From NCBI GenBank assembly GCA_026388335.1, contig JAPLJZ010000161.1, positions 1 through 47,542 on the forward strand: a stretch of 47,542 nucleotides of DNA. Direction: 5' to 3'. Position numbers and translations under genes: made by a program. Below are positions 1 through 8,927 of the stretch, piece by piece. The notes beneath the pieces were generated by a model. That model did no database searches and was not told the DNA's origin. It worked only from the letters and a program-made list of their open reading frames with translations. This DNA comes from Deltaproteobacteria bacterium. Lineage in GTDB: Bacteria; Desulfobacterota; Syntrophia; Syntrophales; UBA8958. The stretch's first letter is position 1, and each line of letters starts with the position of its first letter.

Positions 1-2
1 AA

Positions 3-1748
3 ATGGATATTTTCAAGCGCCTCTTGGGCCTGGCAAAGCCCCATGCGGGACGATTTATGATGGCACTCGGCTGCATGCTCGTCGTGGGGGCATCCACCTC
101 GGGCCTCGCCTTTCTCGTACAACCCGCTCTGGATGATATCTTTCTCAGGAAAGACATCCAGACCCTCATCTGGGTTCCCATTGCGGTCGTGTTTATTTAC
201 GCGGCCAAGGGCCTATGCAGTTACGGACAGACCGTCCTGATGAACCAGATCGGTCTGCGGGTGGTAGCCGATCTGCGCAACAAGCTTTACCAGCAGATTC
301 AGAAGCAATCCCTTTCCTTTTTTACAAAACATCCTACCGGAGTGTTGATGTCCCGGATCACAAACGATGTCGGCGCCCTCCAGGGTGCGGTTTCCGATGC
401 CGTCACTAGTATGTTCAAGGATACGTTTTCATTGGTTGGCCTTGTTTTTGTCATTTTTTACCGGGATTGGAAACTGGCCGCCATCGCCATGTTTATTTTC
501 CCCCTCATCATCTATCCCATCGCCAAGTTCGGCAAAAAGATGCGCAGTATAGCCACCCGCTCCCAGATTACCATGGGCACCCTGACCACTCTCCTCCATG
601 AAACGATCTCCGGCACGCGGATCGTCAAGGCCTTCGGAATGGAAGACTATGAAAACAGGCGCTTTTCCGAAGAAAACGAACGTTTTTTCAGATTGAATAT
701 CAAGGCTGTATCCATCAATGCGGCCTCAAGTCCCTTCATGGAGTTCTTGGGTGGAATCGGCATCGCGGTGATTGTTTTTTATGGCGGCCTCCAGGTTATC
801 AAGGGCGGCGCCACCCCCGGCACCTTCTTTTCCTTTTTAGCGGCGTTGATCCTGCTTTATGAGCCCGTCAAACGCCTGACGAACGTGAACAATACGATTC
901 AACAGGGCATTGCCGGGGCCGAGCGGGTATTCAGCATCATTGATGTGGAACCGGAAATCAGAAACAGCGAGCAGGCGGTCCCACTTCCCAGAATCTCCCA
1001 GAGCATAGATATCGAAAACGTCACCTTCCGCTACGAGGAAACACCCGTTCTGAAAAACATCAACCTTTCCATCAAGTCCGGCGAGGTTGTGGCCTTTGTC
1101 GGCATGAGCGGCGGCGGAAAAACCACCCTGGTAAACCTCATCCCCCGTTTCTATGATGTCTCGGCAGGACGGTTACTGATCGACGGGTACGATGTCCGGG
1201 ACGTTACCATCGAATCCCTCCGCGAACAGATTGCGATGGTAACGCAACAGACCATCCTCTTTAATGACACGGTGAAAAATAACATTGCCTACGGGGATAT
1301 TCAAAGAAGCGAGGAAGAAATTATCCAGGCGGCCCAAGCCGCATACGCCCACGACTTCATCATGCAGCTTCCCCTGGGATATGATACCATTATCGGGGAA
1401 CAGGGAACGAAACTTTCCGGCGGCGAGAGGCAGCGGGTTTCCATCGCCCGAGCCATCCTCAAGGACGCCCCGATTCTCATCCTGGATGAGGCCACCTCCT
1501 CCCTCGACACCGAGGCGGAAATTGAAGTACAAAAGGCCCTGGATAACCTTATGGCCGGCCGGACCACCCTGATGATCGCCCATCGCCTCTCGACGATCAG
1601 AAACGCCGACCGGATCATTGTCCTTGTTAACGGCAAGATCGTCGAGGAGGGAACCCACGAATACCTTCTTGACAGAAAGGGCGAATATTTCAAGCTCTAC
1701 CAGATGCAATTCAGCGAGGATGAAGATTCCTCATCTAATCCTCGCTGA
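3..1748 (+). CDS. msbA: Lipid A export permease/ATP-binding protein MsbA
   Basis: This inner-membrane ABC half-transporter flips core-lipid A from the cytoplasmic to the periplasmic leaflet as a homodimer. The N-terminal ~320 residues form a six-helix ABC exporter membrane domain. The nucleotide-binding domain follows, with Walker A GMSGGGKT (about 367-374), signature LSGGERQRVSIARA (about 470) and Walker B ILILDEATSSLD (about 488). The 581-residue length is normal for MsbA. The ATG lies two bases from the window edge, so its ribosome site cannot be seen, but the protein start looks complete. lpxK and an lpxL-like gene follow on the same strand, which supports the lipid A role over a drug exporter. 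Confidence 0.93.
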   Translation: MDIFKRLLGLAKPHAGRFMMALGCMLVVGASTSGLAFLVQPALDDIFLRKDIQTLIWVPIAVVFIYAAKGLCSYGQTVLMNQIGLRVVADLRNKLYQQIQKQSLSFFTKHPTGVLMSRITNDVGALQGAVSDAVTSMFKDTFSLVGLVFVIFYRDWKLAAIAMFIFPLIIYPIAKFGKKMRSIATRSQITMGTLTTLLHETISGTRIVKAFGMEDYENRRFSEENERFFRLNIKAVSINAASSPFMEFLGGIGIAVIVFYGGLQVIKGGATPGTFFSFLAALILLYEPVKRLTNVNNTIQQGIAGAERVFSIIDVEPEIRNSEQAVPLPRISQSIDIENVTFRYEETPVLKNINLSIKSGEVVAFVGMSGGGKTTLVNLIPRFYDVSAGRLLIDGYDVRDVTIESLREQIAMVTQQTILFNDTVKNNIAYGDIQRSEEEIIQAAQAAYAHDFIMQLPLGYDTIIGEQGTKLSGGERQRVSIARAILKDAPILILDEATSSLDTEAEIEVQKALDNLMAGRTTLMIAHRLSTIRNADRIIVLVNGKIVEEGTHEYLLDRKGEYFKLYQMQFSEDEDSSSNPR

Positions 1749-1937
1749 CCTGAGACCTTTGAAAAATGGCTTCGCTACGGTTCAAAAATCTTTTTCGCTT
1801 CTGGTAAGTTTATGTGTAATTATGATTAATAACATGATGTTAAGCTCAATCTCGAAACGGCGAAAAACATTTGATTCGCCGCTTGCGAACCATCTTTCTG
1901 CTGTTGTGCAAAGCACTCGACCCTTACCTGATGAGCA

Positions 1938-3029
1938 ATGAATCGTCTGTATACTAAAATCGGGCAATACTGGTATCCGGAAGGACCACTGGCGCGGACC
2001 CATCCTTTCCTGATCTCTATGCTGCCTTTATCCCTTCTTTACGGGATGATTGTAGCGTTCAGCAACCACCTCTATGATCGGGGCATTCTCAAACAGGTTA
2101 AACTCTCCTGTCCGGTGATTAGTATCGGGAATATTACCGCCGGAGGCACAGGAAAGACACCCATGACGATCCTCACCGCCAACGGACTGAAAGCGCGCGG
2201 ATTCCACCCCGCCGTCCTGAGCAGGGGCTATGGAGGCCGCCTGACAACCAGCGGCAATGTCGTCTCTGATGGAGTAAGCATCCTCCTGAGTCCCGAGGAG
2301 GCAGGCGATGAACCTGTTTTGATCGCCACGGCTGCCCCTGGCATTCCCGTGCTTACCGGTCCTGATCGCTGCGTTTCGGGCCAATTAGCCATCGAAAAAT
2401 TCGGCGCCGATATCCTTGTTCTTGATGACGCCTTCCAGCACCGGCAGCTCTTTCGGGACGTCAATATTGTGCTGCTGGACGAGGATAGACCTTTCGGCAA
2501 CGGGCGACTGTTGCCCGCGGGACCCCTCCGTGAATTGCCGGCCGCCCTCAACCGTGCTGACGTTATCGTGGAAACGGGAATTTCGAGGGGAGAGAAAGTA
2601 AGAAAGAAACCAGCTGTGCCTGATAGCATACCTGTTTTTCGAGCACGATATCAACCACTGGATATCATTCGAGGAAAGGACAACCAGATTCTTCCTCACG
2701 GCGCGCTTCAGGGCAAGAAGGTCTACGCCTTTACCGGTATCGCCGCGCCCGACAAATTCCGCACCACCCTGGAGGAACTGGGGGCAAAGATCATAAAATT
2801 CCTTGCCTTTCCCGATCATTATTTCTACAAGCAAGACGACGTGCAGGCGATCGCCGGGGAAGCAAAAGCCCTGAATGCGGAAATACTTATAACAACAGAA
2901 AAAGACGGGGTGAAACTTTTAAAATTTCAGGATTTTTATCAGAAAATCGTCATCCTGAGAGTTGGACTCCGGATGGATCCTGATGAAAAAACTTTTCTTG
3001 ATACCCTGATAAATCTATTGAAAAGATGA
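1938..3029 (+). CDS. lpxK: Tetraacyldisaccharide 4'-kinase LpxK
   Basis: LpxK phosphorylates the 4' position of the tetraacyldisaccharide 1-phosphate to give lipid IVA, on the cytoplasmic face of the inner membrane. The 363-residue protein has the family's N-terminal hydrophobic stretch (LISMLPLSLLYGMIV) and the P-loop ITAGGTGKTP at about residues 66-75. The family motifs LSRGYGG, GDEPVL and DDAFQH follow. Its TGA overlaps the ATG of the next acyltransferase gene by 4 bp, so the two are probably translationally coupled. No strong Shine-Dalgarno sequence precedes this ATG, and a 189-bp gap separates it from msbA. Confidence 0.93.
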   Translation: MNRLYTKIGQYWYPEGPLARTHPFLISMLPLSLLYGMIVAFSNHLYDRGILKQVKLSCPVISIGNITAGGTGKTPMTILTANGLKARGFHPAVLSRGYGGRLTTSGNVVSDGVSILLSPEEAGDEPVLIATAAPGIPVLTGPDRCVSGQLAIEKFGADILVLDDAFQHRQLFRDVNIVLLDEDRPFGNGRLLPAGPLRELPAALNRADVIVETGISRGEKVRKKPAVPDSIPVFRARYQPLDIIRGKDNQILPHGALQGKKVYAFTGIAAPDKFRTTLEELGAKIIKFLAFPDHYFYKQDDVQAIAGEAKALNAEILITTEKDGVKLLKFQDFYQKIVILRVGLRMDPDEKTFLDTLINLLKR

Positions 3030-3904
3030 AAAAAGAGAAATCCACAAGCATCATTATATATTTGTTCAAATGCGTCCCTTTATCCTGGCGAAGGCTTTTC
3101 TTCCGTGGCCTGTTGCGGCTTTTTTATCATCTCTCGGCAAAGCAGCGCCTGATTACCCTCCATAACCTCCACCGGGCCTATCCGGAAAAAGACATGGCGG
3201 AGCTCGTCCGCATCGCCAAAGGGGTTTATCGCCATTTGGGCCTTGTGGCGGCAGATTTCTTCGAGATCCCATATATTACCAGGGATAATGTTCATGAATG
3301 GGTGGAATTCGAGGGTATGGAGCACATTGACGAGACCTTTGCAAAGGGAAAGGGATTACTCTCGATCGTCGCCCATTTCGGCAACTGGGAGATGATGACG
3401 GTGGCCTTCCCTATGGTTAGGAAACCGATGAATATCGTTTACCGTCCCCTGGATAGCCCCGTACTCGAAAACCTCACCGCCTGGGTACGGACGCTTAACG
3501 GCAATACGGTCATTCCCAAGGGCGGTTCCGGCAAGACAATAACCCGTCTCTTGGGAGAAAACAATGCCCTCGGTATTCTAAGTGATCAAAATGTTTCGGC
3601 GCGGGAAGGTGTTTTTGTGGACTTTTTCGGGAGACCGGCCTGCACCGCCGTGGGGCTGGCCGTCCTGGCCATGCGTACCGGGGCGCCGGTGATCCCGGCC
3701 TTCATGCCCCGGATGCCCGACGGGAGATACCGCTTCATTATCCAGGAGGCAGTCCCGATCGATGACACGGGCGATTATGAAAAAGACCTCTTTACCAATA
3801 CCCAACGCTTCACGAAAGTCGTTGAAGCCATGGTGAGGCGCTATCCAGATCAATGGTTCTGGCTCCACCAGCGCTGGAAGACAAAAACATGCCAGAAAGA
3901 GTAA
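3026..3904 (+). CDS. Lipid A late acyltransferase, LpxL/HtrB family
   Basis: This is a 292-residue member of the LpxL/LpxM (HtrB/MsbB) lysophospholipid acyltransferase family, which adds secondary acyl chains to Kdo-lipid A at the inner membrane. The catalytic H-X4-E motif is seen as AHFGNWEM at about residues 115-122. The downstream family block LGILSDQNVSAREGVFVDFFG and the C-terminal QWFWLHQRWKT are both clear. A basic, hydrophobic N-terminus fits membrane attachment. The start overlaps the lpxK stop by 4 bp. Which acyl position or chain length it serves cannot be told from sequence alone. Confidence 0.9.
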   Translation: MKKEKSTSIIIYLFKCVPLSWRRLFFRGLLRLFYHLSAKQRLITLHNLHRAYPEKDMAELVRIAKGVYRHLGLVAADFFEIPYITRDNVHEWVEFEGMEHIDETFAKGKGLLSIVAHFGNWEMMTVAFPMVRKPMNIVYRPLDSPVLENLTAWVRTLNGNTVIPKGGSGKTITRLLGENNALGILSDQNVSAREGVFVDFFGRPACTAVGLAVLAMRTGAPVIPAFMPRMPDGRYRFIIQEAVPIDDTGDYEKDLFTNTQRFTKVVEAMVRRYPDQWFWLHQRWKTKTCQKE

Positions 3905-4414
3905 AATCATAAATATATCCTGTAGATCCATCCCCTTCAAGGGTCAGGGTGGGTAAATATTGGAACAGCACCCCCTATTTATTTGGCTACCACATCATCA
4001 CCTATCCCTTTGAAGGAAATTGATATTCTGCAACTGCACCGATGCCCTTGAAGAGGATGAGGAATTGTACTCAATTATTTCATTAACATGCCCGTGTAGG
4101 CGTATAATTATGGATTTAACTTCCTTCTGAAAGCAGTAAATAATCGCCAACCGCGACTAAGATACGGGACTTCGAAAGCAATCACTGCTGTTCTTTCCCT
4201 CCCTAATTATGATATGGGTAACGGAAATATTGGCGGCTGAATTTAAAGGACCGGGGCCGACGGATACATAGTTGAAGCAGCGTGGCGCTATCGGGAAACC
4301 ATGCGGTTAAGGGGAAAACAAACGTCAACCTGTGAGATCGGGAAAGACCAGACTACTATATTCAAAAACAAGCTTCCTATGCGGCCTGACAAGATAGGTA
4401 TAAGGGGGTACAAA
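3905..4414 (+). other. 510-bp gap before the caspase cassette
   Basis: No convincing gene was found in any frame. The ORF-track call starting at 4301 covers its end only because it uses a start upstream of the better one at 4415. A perfect TATAAT occurs at 4103-4108, and GGGGG at about 4404-4408 is the ribosome site of the next gene. No strong hairpin followed by a T-run was seen after the acyltransferase stop. Confidence 0.5.
4079..4108 (+). promoter_or_regulatory. Candidate sigma-70-like promoter for the caspase cassette
   Basis: The -10 hexamer TATAAT (4103-4108) is perfect. The -35 is poor: either TTCATT at 4079-4084 with an 18-bp spacer, or TTAACA at 4083-4088 with a short 14-bp spacer. 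The position, about 300 bp upstream of the caspase gene and after the lpxL-like stop, suits a separate promoter for the cassette. Support rests on the hexamer alone. Confidence 0.3.
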
Positions 4415-6592
4415 ATGAAAAGGCTGATCACAGTCGTAACTTTGTTGATGTTGCTGATCCTGTCGGTTCTGTTCATGCTTCCAGCCGGGGCGGGAGAGAA
4501 AATTGGTTACTACAATATTGAAAGTGTCCTTATGAATTCAATTGTAGGAAAAGATACTGGTGAGAAGTTAAAAAGCATATATCAAGATCGAAAAAACCAA
4601 ATAGCGGATATGGAAAAAGATCTTCAAAGGAGAAAAGACGAATTAGAAAAACAAAGACCTGTACTAACTGAAAAGGCACTGGGTAAAAAAGAATTAGATT
4701 ACAAAGATAGATTTATAAAATATCAAGAATTGGTGAAGCAAGCAAATGAAGAAATACAAAAACCACGACAATCATTCCTGGATGATAATGTACCCAAAGT
4801 ACTGGCTATAGTCGAAGATATAAAACGCAAAGAAGCATATAGTAATATAATCGAAATTTCTAAAGAAGGCAAAAAACCAAGCAATTATAAACATGAGCAA
4901 GATATAACTGTCAGGGTTACTCAACGTTTTAATTCAGAAATAGCTTCAAATAAAAGCTCGCCGCAAACAACGGTAAAGAAAAATGTTCCTATCTCTCCGC
5001 CAAATTTATCGGCGACACTTGCTTTCTCCGAACCCTCGGGGAACAACATTCTCGATGCCGGGGAGATGGGAAAGCTGATAATTACCGTGAAAAACAGCGG
5101 TAAGGGCGACGCTTTCGACGTGACGGGGGAGATTCAGGCAGGCAGTTCCAGATCGGCACTCGCCTTTGACCGGACGATATCCTTTGGGACAATTGCTGCA
5201 GGCGCCGAGGTCAAAAGAGAAATCTCCATCCAAGCCAAGGAGGAAACGCCCACGGCAGATGCAGCCCTGACCGTGGAGCTGAAGGAGGCCAACGGTTTTG
5301 ACGCCCAGCCACTACGGGTGGCCTTCAAGGTCAAGGCCTTTGTGCCGCCCCAGTTGGTGGTTGCCGACATGGGAATCAACGACCAGAGTGGAAATTCCCG
5401 GATAGAGCCGATGGAAATGGTGGAGGTAACCGCCCGGATTCAGAATATTGGCCACGGGGACGCCAGGAATGTAACCGTGGATGTGGAAACCGGGGCCAAT
5501 GTCTTTTTGGCGGGGGACAGCGACAGCCGCAGCCATTTCGAGATCGGGGGCCTACCGGCGGGAAAATTCCAGGATGTAAAATTCACCTTTTACACAAATA
5601 CCCGGATCAAAAACGGCGAACAGATTCCCCTGACCCTGCGCCTGCGGGAAGCAAGGCCGCAGTTCAACGCTTCCCATCCCCTGCAATTGGCCATGAACGC
5701 CCCGGCCAAGGGGACACAGGATTTTGTAGTTACAGCAAAAGATGCCAAACAGGAAGACATCCATTTGGCCACGGGATTGAGCGTGGATGTGGACAGCCGA
5801 ATTCCGGAAGGGAAAAAGGCCATGGAAAATGACGTCGCTGTGATCATCGGCAACCGGCATTACACCGCCCGAGGGGTGCCGGAGGTGGCCTACGCCGATC
5901 GGGACGCAAAAATCATGCGGGAATACATGATTCAAACCTTTGGTTTCAAGACAGATAACGTGATTTACGAGGAGAACGCGACCCTCTCGAAATTCAACGA
6001 ACTCTTCGGAACGGTGGACAAACCCAAAGGCAAGGTCTTCAACTGGATGAAGAAAGGGGCCAATCTCTTCATCTATTACGTCGGCCACGGGGCACCGGAC
6101 CTGGAAACCCAGGATGCCTACTTCGTCCCCGTGGACGCCAATCCCCAGTATATTGCGACCAACGGCTACCGCCTCCAGACCTTCTACGCCAACCTGGGAA
6201 AAATTCAGGCGAAAAAGATCACCGTCGTCATTGACGCCTGTTTTTCAGGCAATTCCGACCGGGGCTTCCTCTTCAAGGAGATCAGCCCTGCCCTTGTGAA
6301 GGTGAAGACGGGCTACCGAGGGCCGCAGAACGCCTTGGTCATGACGAGCGCCGCCGAGGACCAAGTTTCGAGCTGGTACAAGGACAAACGCCATTCCCTG
6401 TTCACCTATTACTTTTTAAAAGGCATTCAGGGGGAGGCGGACGTGAACAGCGACGGCCGGATCACTGTCGGGGAGATGAAGGCCTATCTCACCGAAAACG
6501 TGCCGCACATGGCCCGACGCCTCAACAACGTCGAACAACACCCCGTCATCGTGGGGAATGACCAGGAAATTTTAGTGTCGCTGAAAAAGTAA
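4415..6592 (+). CDS. Secreted OmpH/Skp-like plus caspase (peptidase C14) fusion protein
   Basis: The protein has 725 residues from the chosen ATG, which follows TAAGGGGGTACAAA; the track's longer start at 4301 lacks such a site. Domains in order: a signal peptide (about 1-25); an OmpH/Skp-like helical, coiled-coil segment (about 26-180, opening KIGYYNIESVL); and two Ig-like CARDB/NEW3-type domains (about 195-460). A caspase-fold domain follows, with catalytic His558 in YYVGHG and Cys609 in DACFSG, then an EF-hand-like DVNSDGRITVGE loop (676-687). It should be a periplasmic or surface Cys protease, possibly calcium dependent. The OmpH part is clearly AT-richer than the rest, which suggests a recent domain fusion. 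Substrate and partner are unknown. Confidence 0.85.
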   Translation: MKRLITVVTLLMLLILSVLFMLPAGAGEKIGYYNIESVLMNSIVGKDTGEKLKSIYQDRKNQIADMEKDLQRRKDELEKQRPVLTEKALGKKELDYKDRFIKYQELVKQANEEIQKPRQSFLDDNVPKVLAIVEDIKRKEAYSNIIEISKEGKKPSNYKHEQDITVRVTQRFNSEIASNKSSPQTTVKKNVPISPPNLSATLAFSEPSGNNILDAGEMGKLIITVKNSGKGDAFDVTGEIQAGSSRSALAFDRTISFGTIAAGAEVKREISIQAKEETPTADAALTVELKEANGFDAQPLRVAFKVKAFVPPQLVVADMGINDQSGNSRIEPMEMVEVTARIQNIGHGDARNVTVDVETGANVFLAGDSDSRSHFEIGGLPAGKFQDVKFTFYTNTRIKNGEQIPLTLRLREARPQFNASHPLQLAMNAPAKGTQDFVVTAKDAKQEDIHLATGLSVDVDSRIPEGKKAMENDVAVIIGNRHYTARGVPEVAYADRDAKIMREYMIQTFGFKTDNVIYEENATLSKFNELFGTVDKPKGKVFNWMKKGANLFIYYVGHGAPDLETQDAYFVPVDANPQYIATNGYRLQTFYANLGKIQAKKITVVIDACFSGNSDRGFLFKEISPALVKVKTGYRGPQNALVMTSAAEDQVSSWYKDKRHSLFTYYFLKGIQGEADVNSDGRITVGEMKAYLTENVPHMARRLNNVEQHPVIVGNDQEILVSLKK

Positions 6593-6622
6593 GTGTAATA
6601 TCAAGAGATTTTTGGAGTAGTT

Positions 6623-6883
6623 ATGGAAATGAAATTTGTATTGTGCATAGACGACGGCGGTTATCCTGAGGCCTTGAAAGTCAGGAAATTATATGAAGTC
6701 AGAGAGGATACGGAAGCCGAGAGAAAAGGTATGATCAGGGTCATTGATGAAAGCGGCGAAGACTACTTGTATGCCCGAGATTTTTCCTCTTTGCGGAGCT
6801 TTCCCCAGCAATCAGGGATCCCTTGGCGGCAAAAGCGTTGTGACGATTCAATAATGATCACCGGTTTATCACCTTGCCGATAA
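6623..6883 (+). CDS. Small conserved hypothetical protein, probably frameshifted near its end
   Basis: The 86-residue ORF is preceded by GGAG and sits 30 bp after the caspase gene. Its core (KVRKLYEVREDTEAER, then RVIDESGEDYLYA) matches, from memory, a widespread small protein of unknown function whose C-terminus usually reads like YFVPIELP. Here frame 0 diverges after YLYARDF. Adding one T to the T5 run at 6781-6785 would instead give FFLFAELSPAIRDPLAAKAL and a stop at 6841-6843, which fits the family much better. The annotated tail (about 6786-6883) is therefore probably out of frame. No function is claimed. Confidence 0.65.
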   Translation: MEMKFVLCIDDGGYPEALKVRKLYEVREDTEAERKGMIRVIDESGEDYLYARDFSSLRSFPQQSGIPWRQKRCDDSIMITGLSPCR

Positions 6884-6911
6884 ATAGCTTGACGTTCAGG
6901 GGGAAGCAGCG

Positions 6912-7763
6912 ATGAAGATTTTGAGAAAACAATTATTGGTGCCGCTTGTTTTAATAGTCTTGGCGATGTTCCCGGCAGCGGTAGTTTTCTCCCAGGCCAA
7001 CGGGCCTCACCAGGGAGAAACTATCAAGGGCGTCACGGCGGAGGCCGCCTGTGCCATTGTCGGAATGAGCGCCGAACAATCCCAGACGCTGGCTCTCCAG
7101 CGGGCCCGGACAGGGGCCATAGAGCAGGCTGCCGGGGTGTCGGTGTCTTCGGCGACTTTGGTCACCAATGCCGCCGTCGCTGTCGATCTGATCAAGACCT
7201 ACGCCCGGGGCTTCATCATCCGGGAGGAGGTCCTGTGGCTACCCCTGGGTCAGTATCAAAAGGATGCTTCCCAGCCCCCCATTCCGGAGTATCGCCTGAA
7301 GCTTACCGCCGATGTCTTTGTCCCCCGGAAGCGCATTCCGTCCCTGCATCTCCAGGCAAAATTGAATAAATCCGTTTTTCAGGCCGGCGAAAAGGCCCGG
7401 ATTACAATAAGCGCCGAACGCCCCACCCGGATTGCTCTCTTCAATCTCATGGCCGACGACCGGGTGGCCATGAACTTTCCCAATGATCATGAACGCCGGA
7501 ACGTCATAGAGGCCGGGCAGACGATTTCCCTCCCCGCCGCCGACAGTCCTATCGAACTGGAAATGCAGACCCTTCCCGGCCATGAGCGGGACGCCGAGGC
7601 CTTTCTCGTCGTTGCCGTTGATCAAGGTGCACAACCAGTCGATTTTCTGAAGCTCTTTCCATCCCACTCTCCCATGTCCATGCCCGCCTTTTTCCAAAAC
7701 CTTTCCACCATAGCCGACATCTGCGAGGAAGTCATCCTCCCCTATGAAGTGAATAAAGAATAA
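6912..7763 (+). CDS. Secreted DUF4384-domain protein
   Basis: This 283-residue protein has an N-terminal signal peptide (basic MKILRKQ, then a hydrophobic run ending near FSQA). The mid region resembles LPP20/FlgT-like N-terminal folds (ALQRARTGAIEQAAGVSV). The C-terminal half is a DUF4384 domain, recognisable from NKSVFQAGEKARITI, FNLMADDRVAMNFPN and LEMQTLPGH. DUF4384 proteins often occur beside caspase-like or envelope stress proteins. Here it is two genes downstream of an OmpH-caspase fusion, which suggests a joint envelope role. The start follows GGGGGAAGC at a good distance. The biochemical function is unknown. Confidence 0.75.
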   Translation: MKILRKQLLVPLVLIVLAMFPAAVVFSQANGPHQGETIKGVTAEAACAIVGMSAEQSQTLALQRARTGAIEQAAGVSVSSATLVTNAAVAVDLIKTYARGFIIREEVLWLPLGQYQKDASQPPIPEYRLKLTADVFVPRKRIPSLHLQAKLNKSVFQAGEKARITISAERPTRIALFNLMADDRVAMNFPNDHERRNVIEAGQTISLPAADSPIELEMQTLPGHERDAEAFLVVAVDQGAQPVDFLKLFPSHSPMSMPAFFQNLSTIADICEEVILPYEVNKE

Positions 7764-7802
7764 ACAGGGGGGGTTCAGGAATAAATAGAAATATGGGAAA
7801 TT

Positions 7803-8903
7803 ATGAAAAGTTTTTCAGCTATGCAAAGAGCTCAAATATCGGTACCACTGATCGTCCGGGGCAACAAGCGCCTCCCTCTTGATGGTATCCGGACGATACT
7901 GGTAAGAGGGACAAACTGGATCGGCGACGCCGTCATGACCCTACCTGCTCTCGCTGCTATCCGCAGAACCTGGCCACAGGCGCAGATTTCCGTCCTCGCT
8001 AAACCCTGGGTAGTGGATATCTATCGGGAGTCAGCGGACGTTAACCGAATAGTAATTTTTGAAGAGCCGGGTCGTCATAGTGGCCCGACAGGGAAGATTC
8101 GTCTCGCAGGCGAACTTCGGCAATACCGCTTCGACATGGCAATCCTTCTTCAAAACGCCATTGAGGCCGCCATCATTGCCCGCTTGGCGGGAATCCCTAT
8201 CCGTGCAGGTTATAACTCCGACGTCCGGGGATGGCTGCTGACCCATTCTGTTCATCGCACACCGGCCATCCGACAGATCCATCAAATCGATTATTACCTG
8301 GAGATGGTCAAGGCCCTCGGCTGCGATTCCGCTGGACGGAATCTCCGCTTGGAGCTGCGGTCGGATACCCGTTCTTTGGCAGATGGATGGTTAAAAATAC
8401 CGGAGAGTCAGCATCAGCTGATCATCGGTATGGCGCCGGGCGCCACCTATGGTCCGGCCAAAAGATGGCCGGTGGATCGCTTCGCCGCCGTTGCGGCAGA
8501 AATCATCAGGGAATATGGGGCAACTATCATTCTCTTCGGGAGCAAGCAGGATCAGGATGTCACAGACGCCATCGCAACAACCATTCAGGGCCACTGCCTG
8601 AATCTCGCCGGAAAAACATCGGTCCGGGAGGTCATGGCCCTCATCGCCCGCTGTCACGCCTTTATTACCAATGATTCTGGTCTGATGCACGTTGCCGGCG
8701 CCATGAATGTGCCAACCGTGGCTATTTTTGGCTCGACGAATCCCGTCACTACTTCTCCGCCTGGGGAGAGGAATATTATCATCCAGAAACCCGTGGATTG
8801 CAGTCCCTGCCTAAAGACCGTTTGCCCAACTGATTTCCGGTGCATGAACCTCATCGGCGTCGAAGAGGTCCTCGCCGCCGTTGGGCAAGCAATTAAAATA
8901 TAA
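7803..8903 (+). CDS. waaF: Lipopolysaccharide heptosyltransferase II (GT9)
   Basis: WaaF transfers the second L-glycero-D-manno-heptose to the inner core on the cytoplasmic face of the inner membrane. The 366-residue GT9 protein shows ILVRGTNWIGDAVMTLPAL near the N-terminus, typical of WaaF (WIGD). It also has GATYGPAKRWP in the donor-binding half, ITNDSGLMHVAGA, and the C-terminal DCSPCLKTVCPTDFRC cysteine cluster of many GT9 enzymes. About 30 residues precede the usual start, so initiation at a downstream codon is possible. gmhB and waaC follow directly and make the heptose donor and add the first heptose. Confidence 0.9.
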   Translation: MKSFSAMQRAQISVPLIVRGNKRLPLDGIRTILVRGTNWIGDAVMTLPALAAIRRTWPQAQISVLAKPWVVDIYRESADVNRIVIFEEPGRHSGPTGKIRLAGELRQYRFDMAILLQNAIEAAIIARLAGIPIRAGYNSDVRGWLLTHSVHRTPAIRQIHQIDYYLEMVKALGCDSAGRNLRLELRSDTRSLADGWLKIPESQHQLIIGMAPGATYGPAKRWPVDRFAAVAAEIIREYGATIILFGSKQDQDVTDAIATTIQGHCLNLAGKTSVREVMALIARCHAFITNDSGLMHVAGAMNVPTVAIFGSTNPVTTSPPGERNIIIQKPVDCSPCLKTVCPTDFRCMNLIGVEEVLAAVGQAIKI

Positions 8904-8927
8904 ACCAAGAGAGGCAATAATGGGGTA

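Noticed and set aside
1173-1709. 178-residue - strand ORF within msbA
   Set aside because: It is a shadow of the MsbA nucleotide-binding domain, which is unmistakable on the + strand.
4301-4414. Extra 38 N-terminal residues on the caspase ORF
   Set aside because: They precede a clear signal peptide, and the ATG at 4415 has the proper ribosome site.
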